The notes under the pieces: generated by a model
Databases searched by the model: none
Told to the model about the DNA's origin: nothing
The model's input: only the letters and a program-made list of their open reading frames with translations
Program-made: the position numbers and the translations under genes
Assembly (NCBI GenBank): GCA_050084985.1
Contig: JBITNC010000001.1
Coordinates: forward strand, 69,378,001-69,442,000
From: Nageia nagi
Taxonomy: Eukaryota; Pinophyta
DNA: 64,000 bases
Reading direction: 5' to 3'
Shown: one piece after another, positions 25,713 through 35,570 of the stretch
Layout: each line of letters opens with the position of its first letter
Position numbering within the stretch: the stretch's first letter is position 1

Positions 25713-27574
25713 ATGATCATCATGCTTGAAAACTTGGAGGTACCCAAGTTTGATGGACAAAATTATGCTTGGTGGAGCATAATAATGAAGACTTTGCTCA
25801 AAGCTAAGGACCTTTGGAGCATTATAGAAGATGGGTATGATGAACCTCCATCTTGGAAGTCTCTTGAAGGAGAGGAGAAAAGAGAAAAGGATGAAAAGCA
25901 ATATCAAAATTGCTTAGCTCTCATGGACTTGAGAAAAGCCATGAAAGAGAATGTTTTTCCCATCATTGCTAATTGTAAATCAGCTACAATAGCTTGAAAA
26001 GCATTGAAAGATTCTTATGAGGACACTCATAGAGATTTTATGAGGAAGGAGGAGCCTTGTTCCTTTGAAGATCCTTATGAAGGACTTTTTGAAGACATGT
26101 CTTATGAAGAAGGCATGCATGATGATGAGTTCTTTCTTGAAGAAGAAGATGAAGAGGAACCTTATGAAGAAGGTTGTGAGACTCTAGAAGAGAGTAATGT
26201 TGAACCTCTTATGGGAATGGAATGTTGTAATAAAATTCACATTGCTCATAAGGAGGATGATTGTTTTTATAAAGAAGACTATGAAGAGTGTTCATTGAAG
26301 ACACCATTTCAGCCATATGATGATGAATGCTTCATGGAAGAGGCATATTGTGAACCCATTCTTATAATGGAGAATGAGGAGGAGCCAACCACACATTATT
26401 GGCAAGATTGCTTTTTTGACAAAGCACAAGATGATGACACACTCAAGGAGGAGTGTTCCATGGCTGAAAACTACTCACATGGAGTAGAGAATATTGATGA
26501 AAAGGCTAAAATTATATGGGATGTTGATCCTTATGACATTGATGATGAAGAAGAGATGAGAGCTATAAGCTACATGCTCATAAAAGAAAAAGAAGAGAAT
26601 GAAGATGACTATCTCAAGGGGGAGATGGAAGATAATGAGATAGCCATTGATGGACTTCATGGTGAAATGGAGGCATCAAAAGATCTTGAGAGTTGTCTTA
26701 TAAAGGCAACAATATGCAAAGAGGAACCATGGGAGTTCCTTACCTTGATGAAGAAATGGTTTCTTTAAAAGCAACATGGGATCCTACTCACAAAAACATC
26801 ATTAGAGGAAATGATTTCTTATTTTTTGGCTTATTTGCTAATGCTACTAATGAATGTTTGCTAATCAAATGTGTGAAGGATAGGTTGAAGGCTATGGAGA
26901 ATGGAGGAGAATGTCTTATCAAGGCATTACTTAAGGATTGCATAATGGAGACAACATTAAAGAGTCTTCCTTGGGAGAAGACATTGATGAAAAACTTGGG
27001 TCATGTGGATCCAAATGATGATTGTAAAATTTTAGTAAGGTGTGATTTTTTGAGTGAAACTTTGTGTGAGGAGCAACATTTGGTTGCATATTTAATAAGC
27101 CAATGTGTGGCTTTCTATTGTTTCAAAGTGTGTGTAGACATTTGTGAGAGAGTAGTGTGGTATAATGATTATTGTGAAATAATGAGAACATACTCATGTG
27201 GAGTATGCTATGATGTAATGAATGCAAGAGAAAATGACTACTTGCAAACATGGTTTAAACACCATATAAAAAATGAGAGAGAGATGAAAGAATGGTTCAA
27301 ACACCATTGTGAGAGAGATTGGTTCTTGAAAACCAATACTTATAGAATTGATGGAATGCCACTACAAGAATGGTTTGAGGACCATGAAGAAGAGAGAATA
27401 TGGTTGTTGAATACCATAAAGAATTTTGTTCAAAGGGGAGCAAATTACCAAAAAGCACTCAATCTTGGAGGAGCAACATCAACAATGGAGGAGATCCCAC
27501 TTGGAGAGTGGAAGGAGTGCCACCACTTATTTCTTGAAAATTTTGATTTTCTTTTGTATGATTGGAGGAAATGA
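25713..27574 (+). pseudogene. Element C long ORF: Gag-like N-terminus, acidic middle, Cys-rich domain
   Basis: About 620 codons from the ATG at 25713. Residues 1-95 are the copia Gag-like part (FDGQNYAWW, DLWSIIEDGYDEPP). Residues about 100-300 are very acidic (EEEDEEEPYEEG, DIDDEEEM). The rest is a Cys-rich domain with NDFLFFGLFANATNECLL, LVRCDFLSETLCEE, VAFYCFKVCVDICERV and three WFKHH/WFEDH motifs. Breaks: TGA at 25995-25997 where B has TGG, and a one-base loss near 26741-26750 relative to B that splits it into frames ending at 26768 and 27574. I do not recognise the C-terminal domain. It is highly conserved with B (33257-34637). Loss of function is likely, by independent lesions. Confidence 0.85.
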
Positions 27575-27634
27575 AAAAGGTTATGTTTCTTCCAACTTTG
27601 TAATGCTTAAGAACTCTTCCATGAGTTACTTAGC

Positions 27635-27648
27635 ATCAAAGGGGAGAA
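27635..27648 (+). other. Element C polypurine tract
   Basis: CAAAGGGGAGAA immediately before the 3' LTR, where plus-strand DNA synthesis would start. Confidence 0.8.
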
Positions 27649-27922
27649 TGTTGGAATTATACCCTACATATCCCTAAGTCCTAAGTTATTAGGATTAATT
27701 AATTAGGACTTAAGTATTTTCCTAAGTATCTAGGTCTAAGTATTTTAGTTTATTATTATAACAAGTAATCTGTCATGTAGTGATCTAAAGGTGATATGTA
27801 TAGTGTGAGTTGTTCATGAGAATATTATTCTAAACTTATTATTTTTTCTTGTAATGGTTTTCTTAAGCCTATAAATATGTAACTCATTTTTATGAATATA
27901 GAAGAACATTTTGGTTCTCTCA
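27649..27922 (+). repeat. Element C 3' LTR
   Basis: Starts TGTTGGAATT, ends TTCTCTCA, same length as the 5' LTR, followed at once by target duplication GAAGC. Confidence 0.92.
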
Positions 27923-27927
27923 GAAGC

Positions 27928-27981
27928 TTGTGTGAACAAAGGGGAACCTTGTTCTTTTGGTGAAGGCTCATGGGAAGAGCC
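27928..27981 (+). pseudogene. Element B ORF, segment 2 (54 bp between C and D)
   Basis: A short island of element B between the two nested insertions. It reads CVNKGEPCSFGEGSWEEP in the frame left by segment 1 once the single GAAGC is counted. The C counterpart has KEEPCSF at the same place. It ends in GAGCC, the target duplication of copia D. Confidence 0.85.
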
Positions 27982-28616
27982 TGTTAGGATTTAAAGAGTT
28001 CATATAACCAAGAGCATTCACAATTTAGATTGTATTTGGCAAAGAAGAAACAACATTAAGCATACTACTGAAAATAAACATCCATAAACATCAATCACAC
28101 AAGAGAGACACAAGAGATAACGTGGTTCACCCAGTGTAGGCTACATCCACGGAGAAGCTTTCAACTCTTTTGCATTCAAGTCCTCCAAGCAATACACCAG
28201 CAGCATAACCTTGCTACAACCTTCACTTTGGAGTTACAACAAAGCCTCACTACAATCTCTCTCTCAACAATTACAATCAACCTCACAAATGCTGTCAAAT
28301 TATAGTCATACACACATATTCCAACTACATACATGCCTCAACTCAAGCCTCTTATTTATAGGTACAAACTAACCCAAATTAAACCTAAGTTGGATCAGGA
28401 AGGTCGTTAGGTAACCCCCAACCCTTCTACAATTGCTGAATAGGTGTCATGGCTCCTTGGCAATTGAAAATTGGTTTGAAATGAGAAAGAAACTGCCCTG
28501 CAGACCAGTTGGCTTTATAAACAAAACTATCCTTCAGATTTACTGGCATCTTAGCCGGTTGGCTGGTTGGTCGGTTCTATTTGGCTGGTTCTGTCTTAGT
28601 CTCCATTTTTCTAACA
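27982..28616 (-). repeat. Element D 3' LTR
   Basis: Starts TGTTAGGATT and ends TTTCTAACA on the plus strand. 635 bp, equal in length to 32617-33251. Confidence 0.95.
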
Positions 28617-28630
28617 ATCTCCCACTTGGA
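28617..28630 (-). other. Element D polypurine tract
   Basis: Plus strand atctcccacttgg, which reads CCAAGTGGGAGAT on the element's sense strand, touching the 3' LTR. Confidence 0.85.
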
Positions 28631-28676
28631 GACTTATTCCTCTGCAACAAGGGTCAAAAGCTCCTCATCTTGGCCT

Positions 28677-30020
28677 TTACTCCTTAAGACCAATCCAAGT
28701 TGAGCAAGAGCCCAACTTCTCCTTTGTAACAACTTTCGTGAACATGTCCGCAGGATTTTGTGACGTGTGAATCTTCCCCAAACTGACTGAACCATCCTCC
28801 AACGCTACCCTGATGAAGTGGTACCTCAATTTGATGTGTTTAGTTCTCGAATGGTAGGCTGAGTTCTTTGCAAGATGGATAGCACTCTGGCTATCGCTCC
28901 ATAGCTTCGCATCCTCCTGCACCTTTCCCAGTTCCTCCATCAGTCTCTTCAACCAAATCAATTCTTTACTCGCCTCTGTCATTGCCACGTACTCTACCTC
29001 AGTAGTGGAGAGAGCCACAACCTGTTGGAGTTTTGAAATCCAACTAACCGTTGTACCTCCAATGGTAAACACGTAACCTGTAGTGCTTCTCCCACCATCT
29101 ATATCACCTGCCATGTCAGAATCAACATATCCTTGCAAACAAGAGTTAGATCCACCAAAACATAAAGAGTAATGAGAAGTACCCCTTAAATACCTAAGGA
29201 TCCATTTAACTGCTTCCCAATGCCCTTTTCCTGGATTATTCATAAATCTACTAACCACTCCCACTGCTTGTGCTATATCTGGTCTAGTACATACCATTGC
29301 ATACATTAAACTCCCAATCGTTGAAGCATAAGGAACCTTAGTCATGTACTCCTTTTCCTTATCTGTATTAGGACATAAATGTTTGGTGAGTTTAAAATGT
29401 TTTGCCAATGGTAAAGTTACAGATTTTGCATTATTCATATTGAACCATTTAAGAACCTTTTCAATATAGTCTTCTTGACTTAGTCTTAGTGAGTGGTTTT
29501 GTTTATCTCTTGTTATTTTCATTCCAAGAATTTGATTAGATTCACCCAAATCTTTCATTTCAAAAGTTTTAGCCAACTTTTCCTTAAGATCAACAATATC
29601 CTGCATACTAGGTCCTGCTATCAACATGTCATCCACATATAAAAGCAAGATTACATAGTTGCCATTTGTTGTTCTTTTTATATACACACAATGATCAGAT
29701 TGACATCTTACAAATTCATTTGTTACCATGAAAGTGTCAAACTTATGATACCTGGGTGCTTGTTTTAAGCCATACAAACTCTTTTCCAATTGACATACAT
29801 ACCCTTCTTTACCTTTGACCTCAAAACCTTCGGGTTGATGCATATAAATATCCTCCTCCAAATCCCCATGAAGGAAAGTTGTCTTTACATCCAGTTGTTC
29901 AAGAAACAAATTTTCAATAGCAACAAGACTCAATATTGCTCTAATCGAGGTCATTTTAACAACTGGAGAAAAGATCTCATCATAATCAATACCTTTTTTC
30001 TGTTTGAAACCTTTTACCAC
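28677..30020 (-). pseudogene. Element D RT and RNase H part of pol
   Basis: 447 codons open from the first Met after the TGA; the true frame starts upstream. RT motifs: QLDVKTTFLHGDL (Asp 44), SLYGLKQAPR (81-90), and LLLYVDDMLIAG with the catalytic YVDD at 128-131. The PR-YHKF segment lacks the two residues (usually Q-W) found in related elements. RNase H: GYVDSDMAGDIDGGRSTTGY at about 297-316, LSTTEVEYVAM, and the end motif NPADMFTK. All catalytic residues I can place are present, so this piece looks undamaged except for the missing link upstream. Confidence 0.95.
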
Positions 30021-30041
30021 AAGTCTCGCCTTGTACCTTTG

Positions 30042-30644
30042 TCACCCATCTGCATCCTCCTTTATCCTGTACACCCATTTGTTAGTAAGAGCCCTCTTAC
30101 CCTCTGGAAGCTCAACCAAACTCCAAGTCTGATTCTTAAGTAAGGAGTCCATCTCCTCCTTCATAGCATGCTCCCACTTAATCTGTGTACCACCCTTCAT
30201 AGCTTCATCAAAACATTCAGGTTCGCCACCATCAGTATAAAAAATATGATAAAGAGTAGGAGAATATCGTTCAGGAGGATTTCTAATCCTTATGGATCTT
30301 CTAAGCGGCAAAGTTTGAGGTGTTTGTGGTGGAGGTGCTTCAACATTATCAGGACCCTTATATTGATCAACATCTTCTAGAGATACACTCTTAGGTTCCT
30401 CAATCTTTTGCAACCTATCTTTATATATGTTATTCTCATTGAATACAACATCTCTACTTCTAATGATTTTATGGTTATCAACATCCCATAACCTATATCC
30501 AAAATCATTAACACCATATCCAATAAGATAACATTTTTGTGATTTTGCATCAAGTTTATTTCTATTCTCCTTATCAACATGTGCAAAAGCCTCACAACCA
30601 AAGACTCTCAAGAATGAGTAATTCACCTTTTTACCTGTCCACAT
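30042..30644 (-). pseudogene. Element D integrase tail to start of RT
   Basis: 200 codons from WTGKKVNYSFLRVFGCEAF (integrase C-terminal region, with the usual DAKSQKCYLIGYG block) through a Pro-rich linker (PPPQTPQTLPLRRSIRIRNP) to the RT entry (MKEEMDSLLKNQTWSLVELP, then NKWVYRIKEDADG). It stops at TGA (30042-30044), immediately before QRYKARLVVKGF, which continues in the same frame. The stop spot could reflect a one-base gain and a one-base loss close together. The 30645-30664 gap is bridged by the frameshift described for the upstream piece. Confidence 0.92.
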
Positions 30645-30664
30645 CTCCTCTGGAATGCCTCCAT

Positions 30665-32536
30665 CTAAGCCATAGATGGACCCCTGTTAATCAAGTAAAC
30701 AGCAGTGTCAATAGCATCAGCCCAAAGATTTAAAGGAAACCCAGCATGTATCCTCATACTTCTAGCCCTTTCCAAGATAGTCCTATTCATTCTCTCTGCA
30801 ACCCCATTTTCCTGTGGAGTTCTAGGAACCACCTTAATCCTTCTAATGCCATTGTGTGAACAAAATGAATCAAACTCATTATTGCAAAATTCTCCACCAT
30901 TATCTGACTTAAGACATTTTAACTTAGAATTAGTTTCATTCTCAACCAATGCCTTCCACCTCTTAAAAGTTTCAAACACATCAGATTTCTTTTTAATACA
31001 GTATACCCATGTCTTCCTGGTACAATCATCAATAAAAGTGACAAAATAAGATGAGCCCCCAAGTGAGCAAACCTGTGCAGGACCCCACACATCTGTATGA
31101 ACAAGCTCTAATTTGTGACTCTTCCTTTCATTGCCAACTTTAAGAAATCTAACTTTCTTTTGTTTACCATACACACAATCTTCACAAAATCCTAAATCAA
31201 TTTCTTTTAGATTTGGAAGTGAACCATTAGTGTGTAACATTTTCATTCCTTTTTCACTCATATGTCCAAGTCTATTATGCCATAGTGATGTATCATTACC
31301 AAAGGAAACAAGATTCAATGAATAATCAAAGACATTTGTGAGTAAATAAAGATACCCCACCAAATTTCCCTTTGCAAATACCATTGAACCTTTAGAAACT
31401 TTCCAATTACCATCCCCGAATGTCATCACATAGCCCTCCTTATCCAATTTACTTATTGATATGAGATTCCTTTTAAGATCCGGAATGTGTCTTGCTTCAT
31501 TAAGAGTCCATTGTGTTCCATTAGGTAATTTCATTGTTATATTGCCCATACCAACAATTTTACATGGATGTTCATTACCTAATAACACTTGACCAAAATC
31601 ACCATGTGTGTAATTAGAAAAGAAGTCCTTATGTGGAGTAGCATGATATGAAGCACCCGAATCAAGAACCCAATAATCATTGTTCTTTTCGTTAGACATG
31701 ATTAAAGCATCTTGGATTAATTCACCAACCATATTAACCTCTTGATTACTTGTGCTTTCATTACTACTACTATCACATTCTTTACCTTTTCTATTCCAAC
31801 AATCCTTTTTAATGTGACCCTTTTTACCACAGTACCAACATTCCAATTTTGTTTTACCTTGTGATTTCAACCTTCCTTGTGATTTGCTTCTTGACTTGCT
31901 TCTCCTTCTTTCCTTTGGTCTTCCTCTTGCCTCTACTGTGAGAGCAGCATTGGAGCATTCTCCCGTGGACTTTCTCCTCATGTCCTCACTAAGAATTGTT
32001 CCAACAACTTCATCAAAGACCAATTTTGCATTAGAAGAAGAATTGCTAATAGCCATAACAAAGCTATTCCAACTATCCGGAAGTGAACATAGAATTAACA
32101 AGGCCCTTACTTCATCTTCAAATTCTAAACTTACTGAATTCAATTGATTTGTGATTGTATTGAACTCATTAACATGGTCCTGAACTGAACTACCTTCATT
32201 CATCTTCATGTTAAACAATTTTTTCATTAAGTATACTTTGTTAGAGGCAGATGGTTTTTCATACAATTTAGCAAGCTTATCCATTACACCTTTAGTGGTC
32301 TTTTCATTGGAAATATTGAAAGCTACACTAGAACTTAAACAAAGTCTTACAGCACCCAAAGCCTTTCTATCCAAGAGATTCCACTCTTCATCACTCATAG
32401 AAGTAAGTTTCTTACTCTTCTCTTCTAGAGGTAGATAGAGATCCTTTTGGTAGAGGTAGTCTTCCATTTGCATTTTCCAAAACTGAAATCCTTGCCCATT
32501 AAACCTTTCCACCTTCAGCCTCCCTTCTTCTGCCAT
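30665..32536 (-). pseudogene. Element D gag, protease and integrase part of the polyprotein
   Basis: The start is taken at the ATG at 32536 (MAEEGRLKVERFNGQGF), as in copia Gag. An in-frame ATG 11 codons upstream is less likely. Counting from that upstream Met: Gag 12-230, zinc knuckle CX2CX4HX4C at 244-257, protease DSGAS at 303-307, integrase zinc site H431, H436, C462, C465, and catalytic Asp 493, Asp 556, Glu 592 with the canonical 35-residue gap. It ends at a false stop after NRGPSMA, because one base is missing near 30670. The frame of 30042-30644 then takes over with LDGGIPEEMW. Confidence 0.95.
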
Positions 32537-32600
32537 AGTGCTCTTCCTTGATTTCCAATCTACACACAAGATTCACCAACAAAATCCCAACACAACAACG

Positions 32601-32614
32601 TGGCTCTGATACCA
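32601..32614 (-). other. Element D primer-binding site
   Basis: Plus strand tggctctgatacca, the complement of the initiator-Met-tRNA match TGGTATCAGAGCCA, two bases inside the 5' LTR. Confidence 0.93.
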
Positions 32615-32616
32615 AT

Positions 32617-33251
32617 TGTTAGGATTTAAAGAGTTCGTATAACCAAGAGCATTCACAATTTAGATTGTCTTTGGAAAAGAAGAAACAACATTAAGCATAC
32701 TACTGAAAATAAACATCCATAAACATCAATCACACAAGAGAGGCACAAGAGATAACGTGGTTCACCCAGTGTAGGCTACATCCACGAAGAAGCTTTCAAC
32801 TCTTTTGCATTCAAGTCCTCCAAGCAATACACCAGCAGCATAACCTTGCTACAACCTTCACTTTGGAGTTACAACAAAGCCTCACTACAATCTCTCTCTC
32901 AACAATTACAATCAACCTCACAAATGCTATCAAATTACAGTCATACACACATATTCCAACTACATACATGCCTCAACTCAAGCCTCTTATTTATAGGTAC
33001 AAACTAACCCAACTTAAACCCAAGTTGGATCAGGAAGGTCATTAGGTAAACCCCAACCCTTCTACAACTACTGAACAGGTGTCATGGCTCCTTGGCAACT
33101 AAAAATTGGTTTGAAATGAGAAAGAAACTACCCTGCAGACCAGTTGGCTTTATAAACAAAACTATCCTTCAGATTTACTGGCATCTTAGCCGGTTGGCTG
33201 GCTGGCCGGTTCTGTCTAGCTGGTTCTGTCTTAGTCTCCATTTTTCTAACA
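32617..33251 (-). repeat. Element D 5' LTR
   Basis: 635 bp, TGTTAGG...CTAACA, followed by target duplication GAGCC. It would act as promoter for the element. Confidence 0.95.
32988..32995 (-). promoter_or_regulatory. Element D TATA box
   Basis: TATAAATA on the element's sense strand inside the 5' LTR (tatttata on the plus strand). The same box is kept in the 3' LTR at 28353-28360. Confidence 0.7.
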
Positions 33252-33256
33252 GAGCC

Positions 33257-34637
33257 ATATATGCTTGAAGAGCCTGATGGAGACTTATGTGAAAAGCCTT
33301 ATTTTAAAGATCCTTTTGAAGGACTTTTTAAAGACATGTTTTATGAAGAAGGCATGCATGATGATGAAGAGGAAGATATGAATTTGATGTGTCCTTATGA
33401 AGAGGCTTGTGAAACTCCTATGGAAGGGAGTAAAGTGGATAAAGAATGCTTCATGGAGGAAGCTTATGAAGAATGCCTAATGGAGAAGGCATATTGTAAA
33501 AAATGTCTCATGAAGGAGGCATGTCATGAAGAGTGTCTCATGAAGATGGCACCATCTCAGAAATTTGTGGGTTCAAATCATGGATCACAAATCATTCTCA
33601 TGGAAGAGAATGTTGAAGACAAGGAGCATTGTTGGCTCCCTTATGATGAAGACCACTTATCAAGAGTGGAGAATGAAGATGACAATCTCAAGGGGGAGAT
33701 GGAAGATAATGAGATAGCCATTGATGGACTTCATGGTGAAATGGAGGCATCAAAAGATCTTGAGAGTTGTCTTATAAAGGCAAAAATATGCAAAGAGGAA
33801 CCATGGGAATTCCTTATCATGAATGAAGAAATGATTGCTTTAAAAGCAACATCAAAGAAAATATTAATGTTGATATCTACTCACCAAAACATCATTAGAG
33901 GAAATGATTTCTTATTTTTTGGCTTATTTGCTAATGCTACTAATGAATGTTTGCTAATCAAATGTGTGAAGGATAGGTTGAAGGCTATGGAGAATGGAGG
34001 AGAATGTCTTATCAAGGCATTGCTTGAGGATTGCATCATGGAGACAACATTGAAGAGTCTTCCTTGGTAGAAGACATTGATGAAAAACTTGGGTCATGTG
34101 GATCTAAATGATGATTGTAAAATCTTAGTAAGGTGTGATTTTTTGAGTGAAACTTTGTGTGAGGAGCAACATTTGGTTGCATATGTAATAAACCAATGTG
34201 TGGCTTTCTATTGTTTCAAAGTGTGTGTAGAAGTTTGTGAGAGAGTACTATGGTACAATTATTATTGTGAGATGATGAATACATACTCATGTGGATTATG
34301 GATATGTAATGATGTAAAATATGATGATGTAAAAGCATGGTTTGAAGACCATCCAAGAGATGAAAGAGAGTGGTTGATTAAAATCACATATGGAGAGAAT
34401 TTTGTTGAAGGGGGAGCTTCTCAACAAAAGGAGGCACTCAATGAAGGAGCAAAATCAACAACAATGAAGAAGATTCCACACAAGTGGAAGGAATGCCCAC
34501 ATCATATTTTTCAAAAATTTGATTTCCTATTGATTAATTGGAGGAAACACAAATTGTTTTCTTCCAACTATTTGATGTCTAAAGAACTCTTTGTGTTCCT
34601 TAGCATCAAGTGGGGAGTATGTTGGAAGTATTTCTAA
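33257..34637 (+). pseudogene. Element B ORF, segment 3: acidic repeats and Cys-rich domain
   Basis: Continues the frame of 23808-24139 and 27928-27981. The three segments total 1767 bp, exactly 589 codons including the stop. Residues resembling FEGLFKDMFYEEGMHDDE match C. A short repeat follows, four units of about 10 residues built on ECLMEKAY (C has one). Then comes the Cys-rich domain shared with C, with a single WFEDH motif versus three in C. The one break is TAG at 34068-34070, where C has GAG. The frame ends at 34637, 18 bp inside the 3' LTR, because the stop used by C is absent. Domain family unknown. Confidence 0.85.
34607..34619 (+). other. Element B polypurine tract
   Basis: CAAGTGGGGAGTA directly before the 3' LTR. 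Confidence 0.8.
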
Positions 34638-34901
34638 CATGATTCCTAAGTCCTAAGTTATTAGGATTAATTAATTAGGACTAAAGTATTTTCCTAAGTA
34701 TCTAGGTCTTAGTATTTATTAGTTTATTGTTATAACAAGTAATTTGTCATGTAGTGATCTAAGGGTGATACGTATAGTGTGACTTTTTTTATGGTCATGA
34801 GAATATTATTCTCAACTTCTTATCTTGTCTTGTAATGGCTTTCTTAAGCCTATATATGTAACTCATTTTGATGAATAATATAGAACATTTTGGTTCTCTC
34901 A
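34620..34901 (+). repeat. Element B 3' LTR
   Basis: 282 bp, TGTTGGAAG...TTCTCTCA, followed by ACTCC, the right-hand target duplication. Confidence 0.9.
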
Positions 34902-35040
34902 ACTCCTTCAATATGATTAAAGACTTGGCCTTTAGGACATCTTCTAAATCAAATGGTATTTCAAAAGAGAGCAATCCTTTTGGTACTACATTATTTCTAA
35001 GCTAAATGATGTCTAATTCTTGGAAATAATCAAATATTTC
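34902..35040 (-). pseudogene. Element A pol linker resuming after B
   Basis: Minus-strand reading with GLLSFEIPFDLEDVLKAK links the RNase H-like block (35041-35570) to the RT N-terminus at 22092. This shows that the two sides of B belong to one gypsy pol. Confidence 0.6.
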
Positions 35041-35570
35041 CTAAATACCAAAAGTGTGAGCCACTACTTCATCTATAAAAAAATTGATAATATGCTCATT
35101 GGAGTCAAATACATGCCAAAATTTTGCAACATCAAGTACTAAAGGCCTACAATGAACTTTGATTCCAAGAGCTCCTCTTTTATGTTGAGCAAGGTTATAA
35201 TGTGCTCCTCTTATAACAAGTGCATTAGCTATTTGGTTGTGCTTTCTAGGAAAGATACAAAATTGATAGCCAAAAATGATTCCAATAAATCCCACACCCT
35301 ATTCCTATAGTTCTTTAGATAATGGTGTTTTGCATTGATTTGATTTTTAACTTGCTTGATGACTAACTTAGAATCACCATGGACAATAAAGCATCTAATA
35401 CCTAAATTGATTACTTTAGATAACCCTAAATAAATGGCTTCATATTTAGTAGCATTATATGTATAGGTCCATGTGAATCAAAAGGAGAATCTTTTGGTAG
35501 CCCCTTTGGGAGATTTGAAGACAACTCTAGCTTCACATCCATGTCTGCATCAGAACCCATTAAAATACAT
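35041..35570 (-). pseudogene. Element A RNase H-like domain located before RT
   Basis: The minus strand from 35570 reads MYFNGF, then EARVVFKSPKGATKRFSF, then YNATKYEAIYLGLSKVINLGI, then VHGDSKLVIKQVKN, and later PRKHNQIANALVIRGAH (open piece 35295-35041). This is the layout of the plant/archaeal-type RNase H found as a second RNase H in Tat-type elements: D, E, D, then ADAL. Two of the four acidic residues are now Asn (YFNG, ANAL). It lies between protease and RT. In the Tat elements I know, the second RNase H comes after the RT-linked one. It is inactive. Confidence 0.7.

Larger units (their letters stand above)
24140..27922 (+). mobile_element. Element C: second copy of the Gag-bearing, pol-less family, nested in B
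   Basis: A 3783-bp element in the same orientation as B, with 274-bp LTRs at both ends and a perfect 5-bp target duplication GAAGC (24135-24139 and 27923-27927). It has a degenerate Met primer site and a polypurine tract, but no pol. The LTRs share most of their length with those of B but differ in the first 50 bp or so (TGTTGGAATTATACCC versus TGTTGGAAGTATTTC), so C is a different subfamily, not a duplicate of B. Confidence 0.93.
27982..33251 (-). mobile_element. Element D: nearly complete Ty1/copia retrotransposon (Tnt1/Tork-like)
   Basis: A 5270-bp element with two 635-bp LTRs and a perfect 5-bp target duplication GAGCC (27977-27981 and 33252-33256). Primer site, polypurine tract and all domains are present in copia order: gag, protease, integrase, RT, RNase H. 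Only two lesions break the polyprotein: a one-base frameshift near 30670 and an in-frame TGA at 30042-30044. The LTRs differ at about 22 of 635 positions by eye (3.5%), mostly transitions. Of the fuller-length elements this has the best preserved gene set. Confidence 0.96.
22093..34901 (+). mobile_element. Element B: Gag-bearing, pol-less LTR element inserted in element A
   Basis: Begins TGTTGGAAG and ends TTCTCTCA, with short LTRs (277 and 282 bp), a Met-tRNA primer site after the 5' LTR and a polypurine tract before the 3' LTR. Flanks are ACTCT on the left and ACTCC on the right, a 5-bp target duplication with one change. Without elements C and D it is about 3.7 kb. Inside is one long reading frame and no protease, RT, RNase H or integrase. 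It therefore depends on enzymes from elsewhere. It is the same family as C. Confidence 0.9.

Noticed and set aside
28433-28687. Open frame crossing the element D 3' LTR
   Set aside because: Lies in the LTR and untranslated end on the strand opposite to the element's genes.
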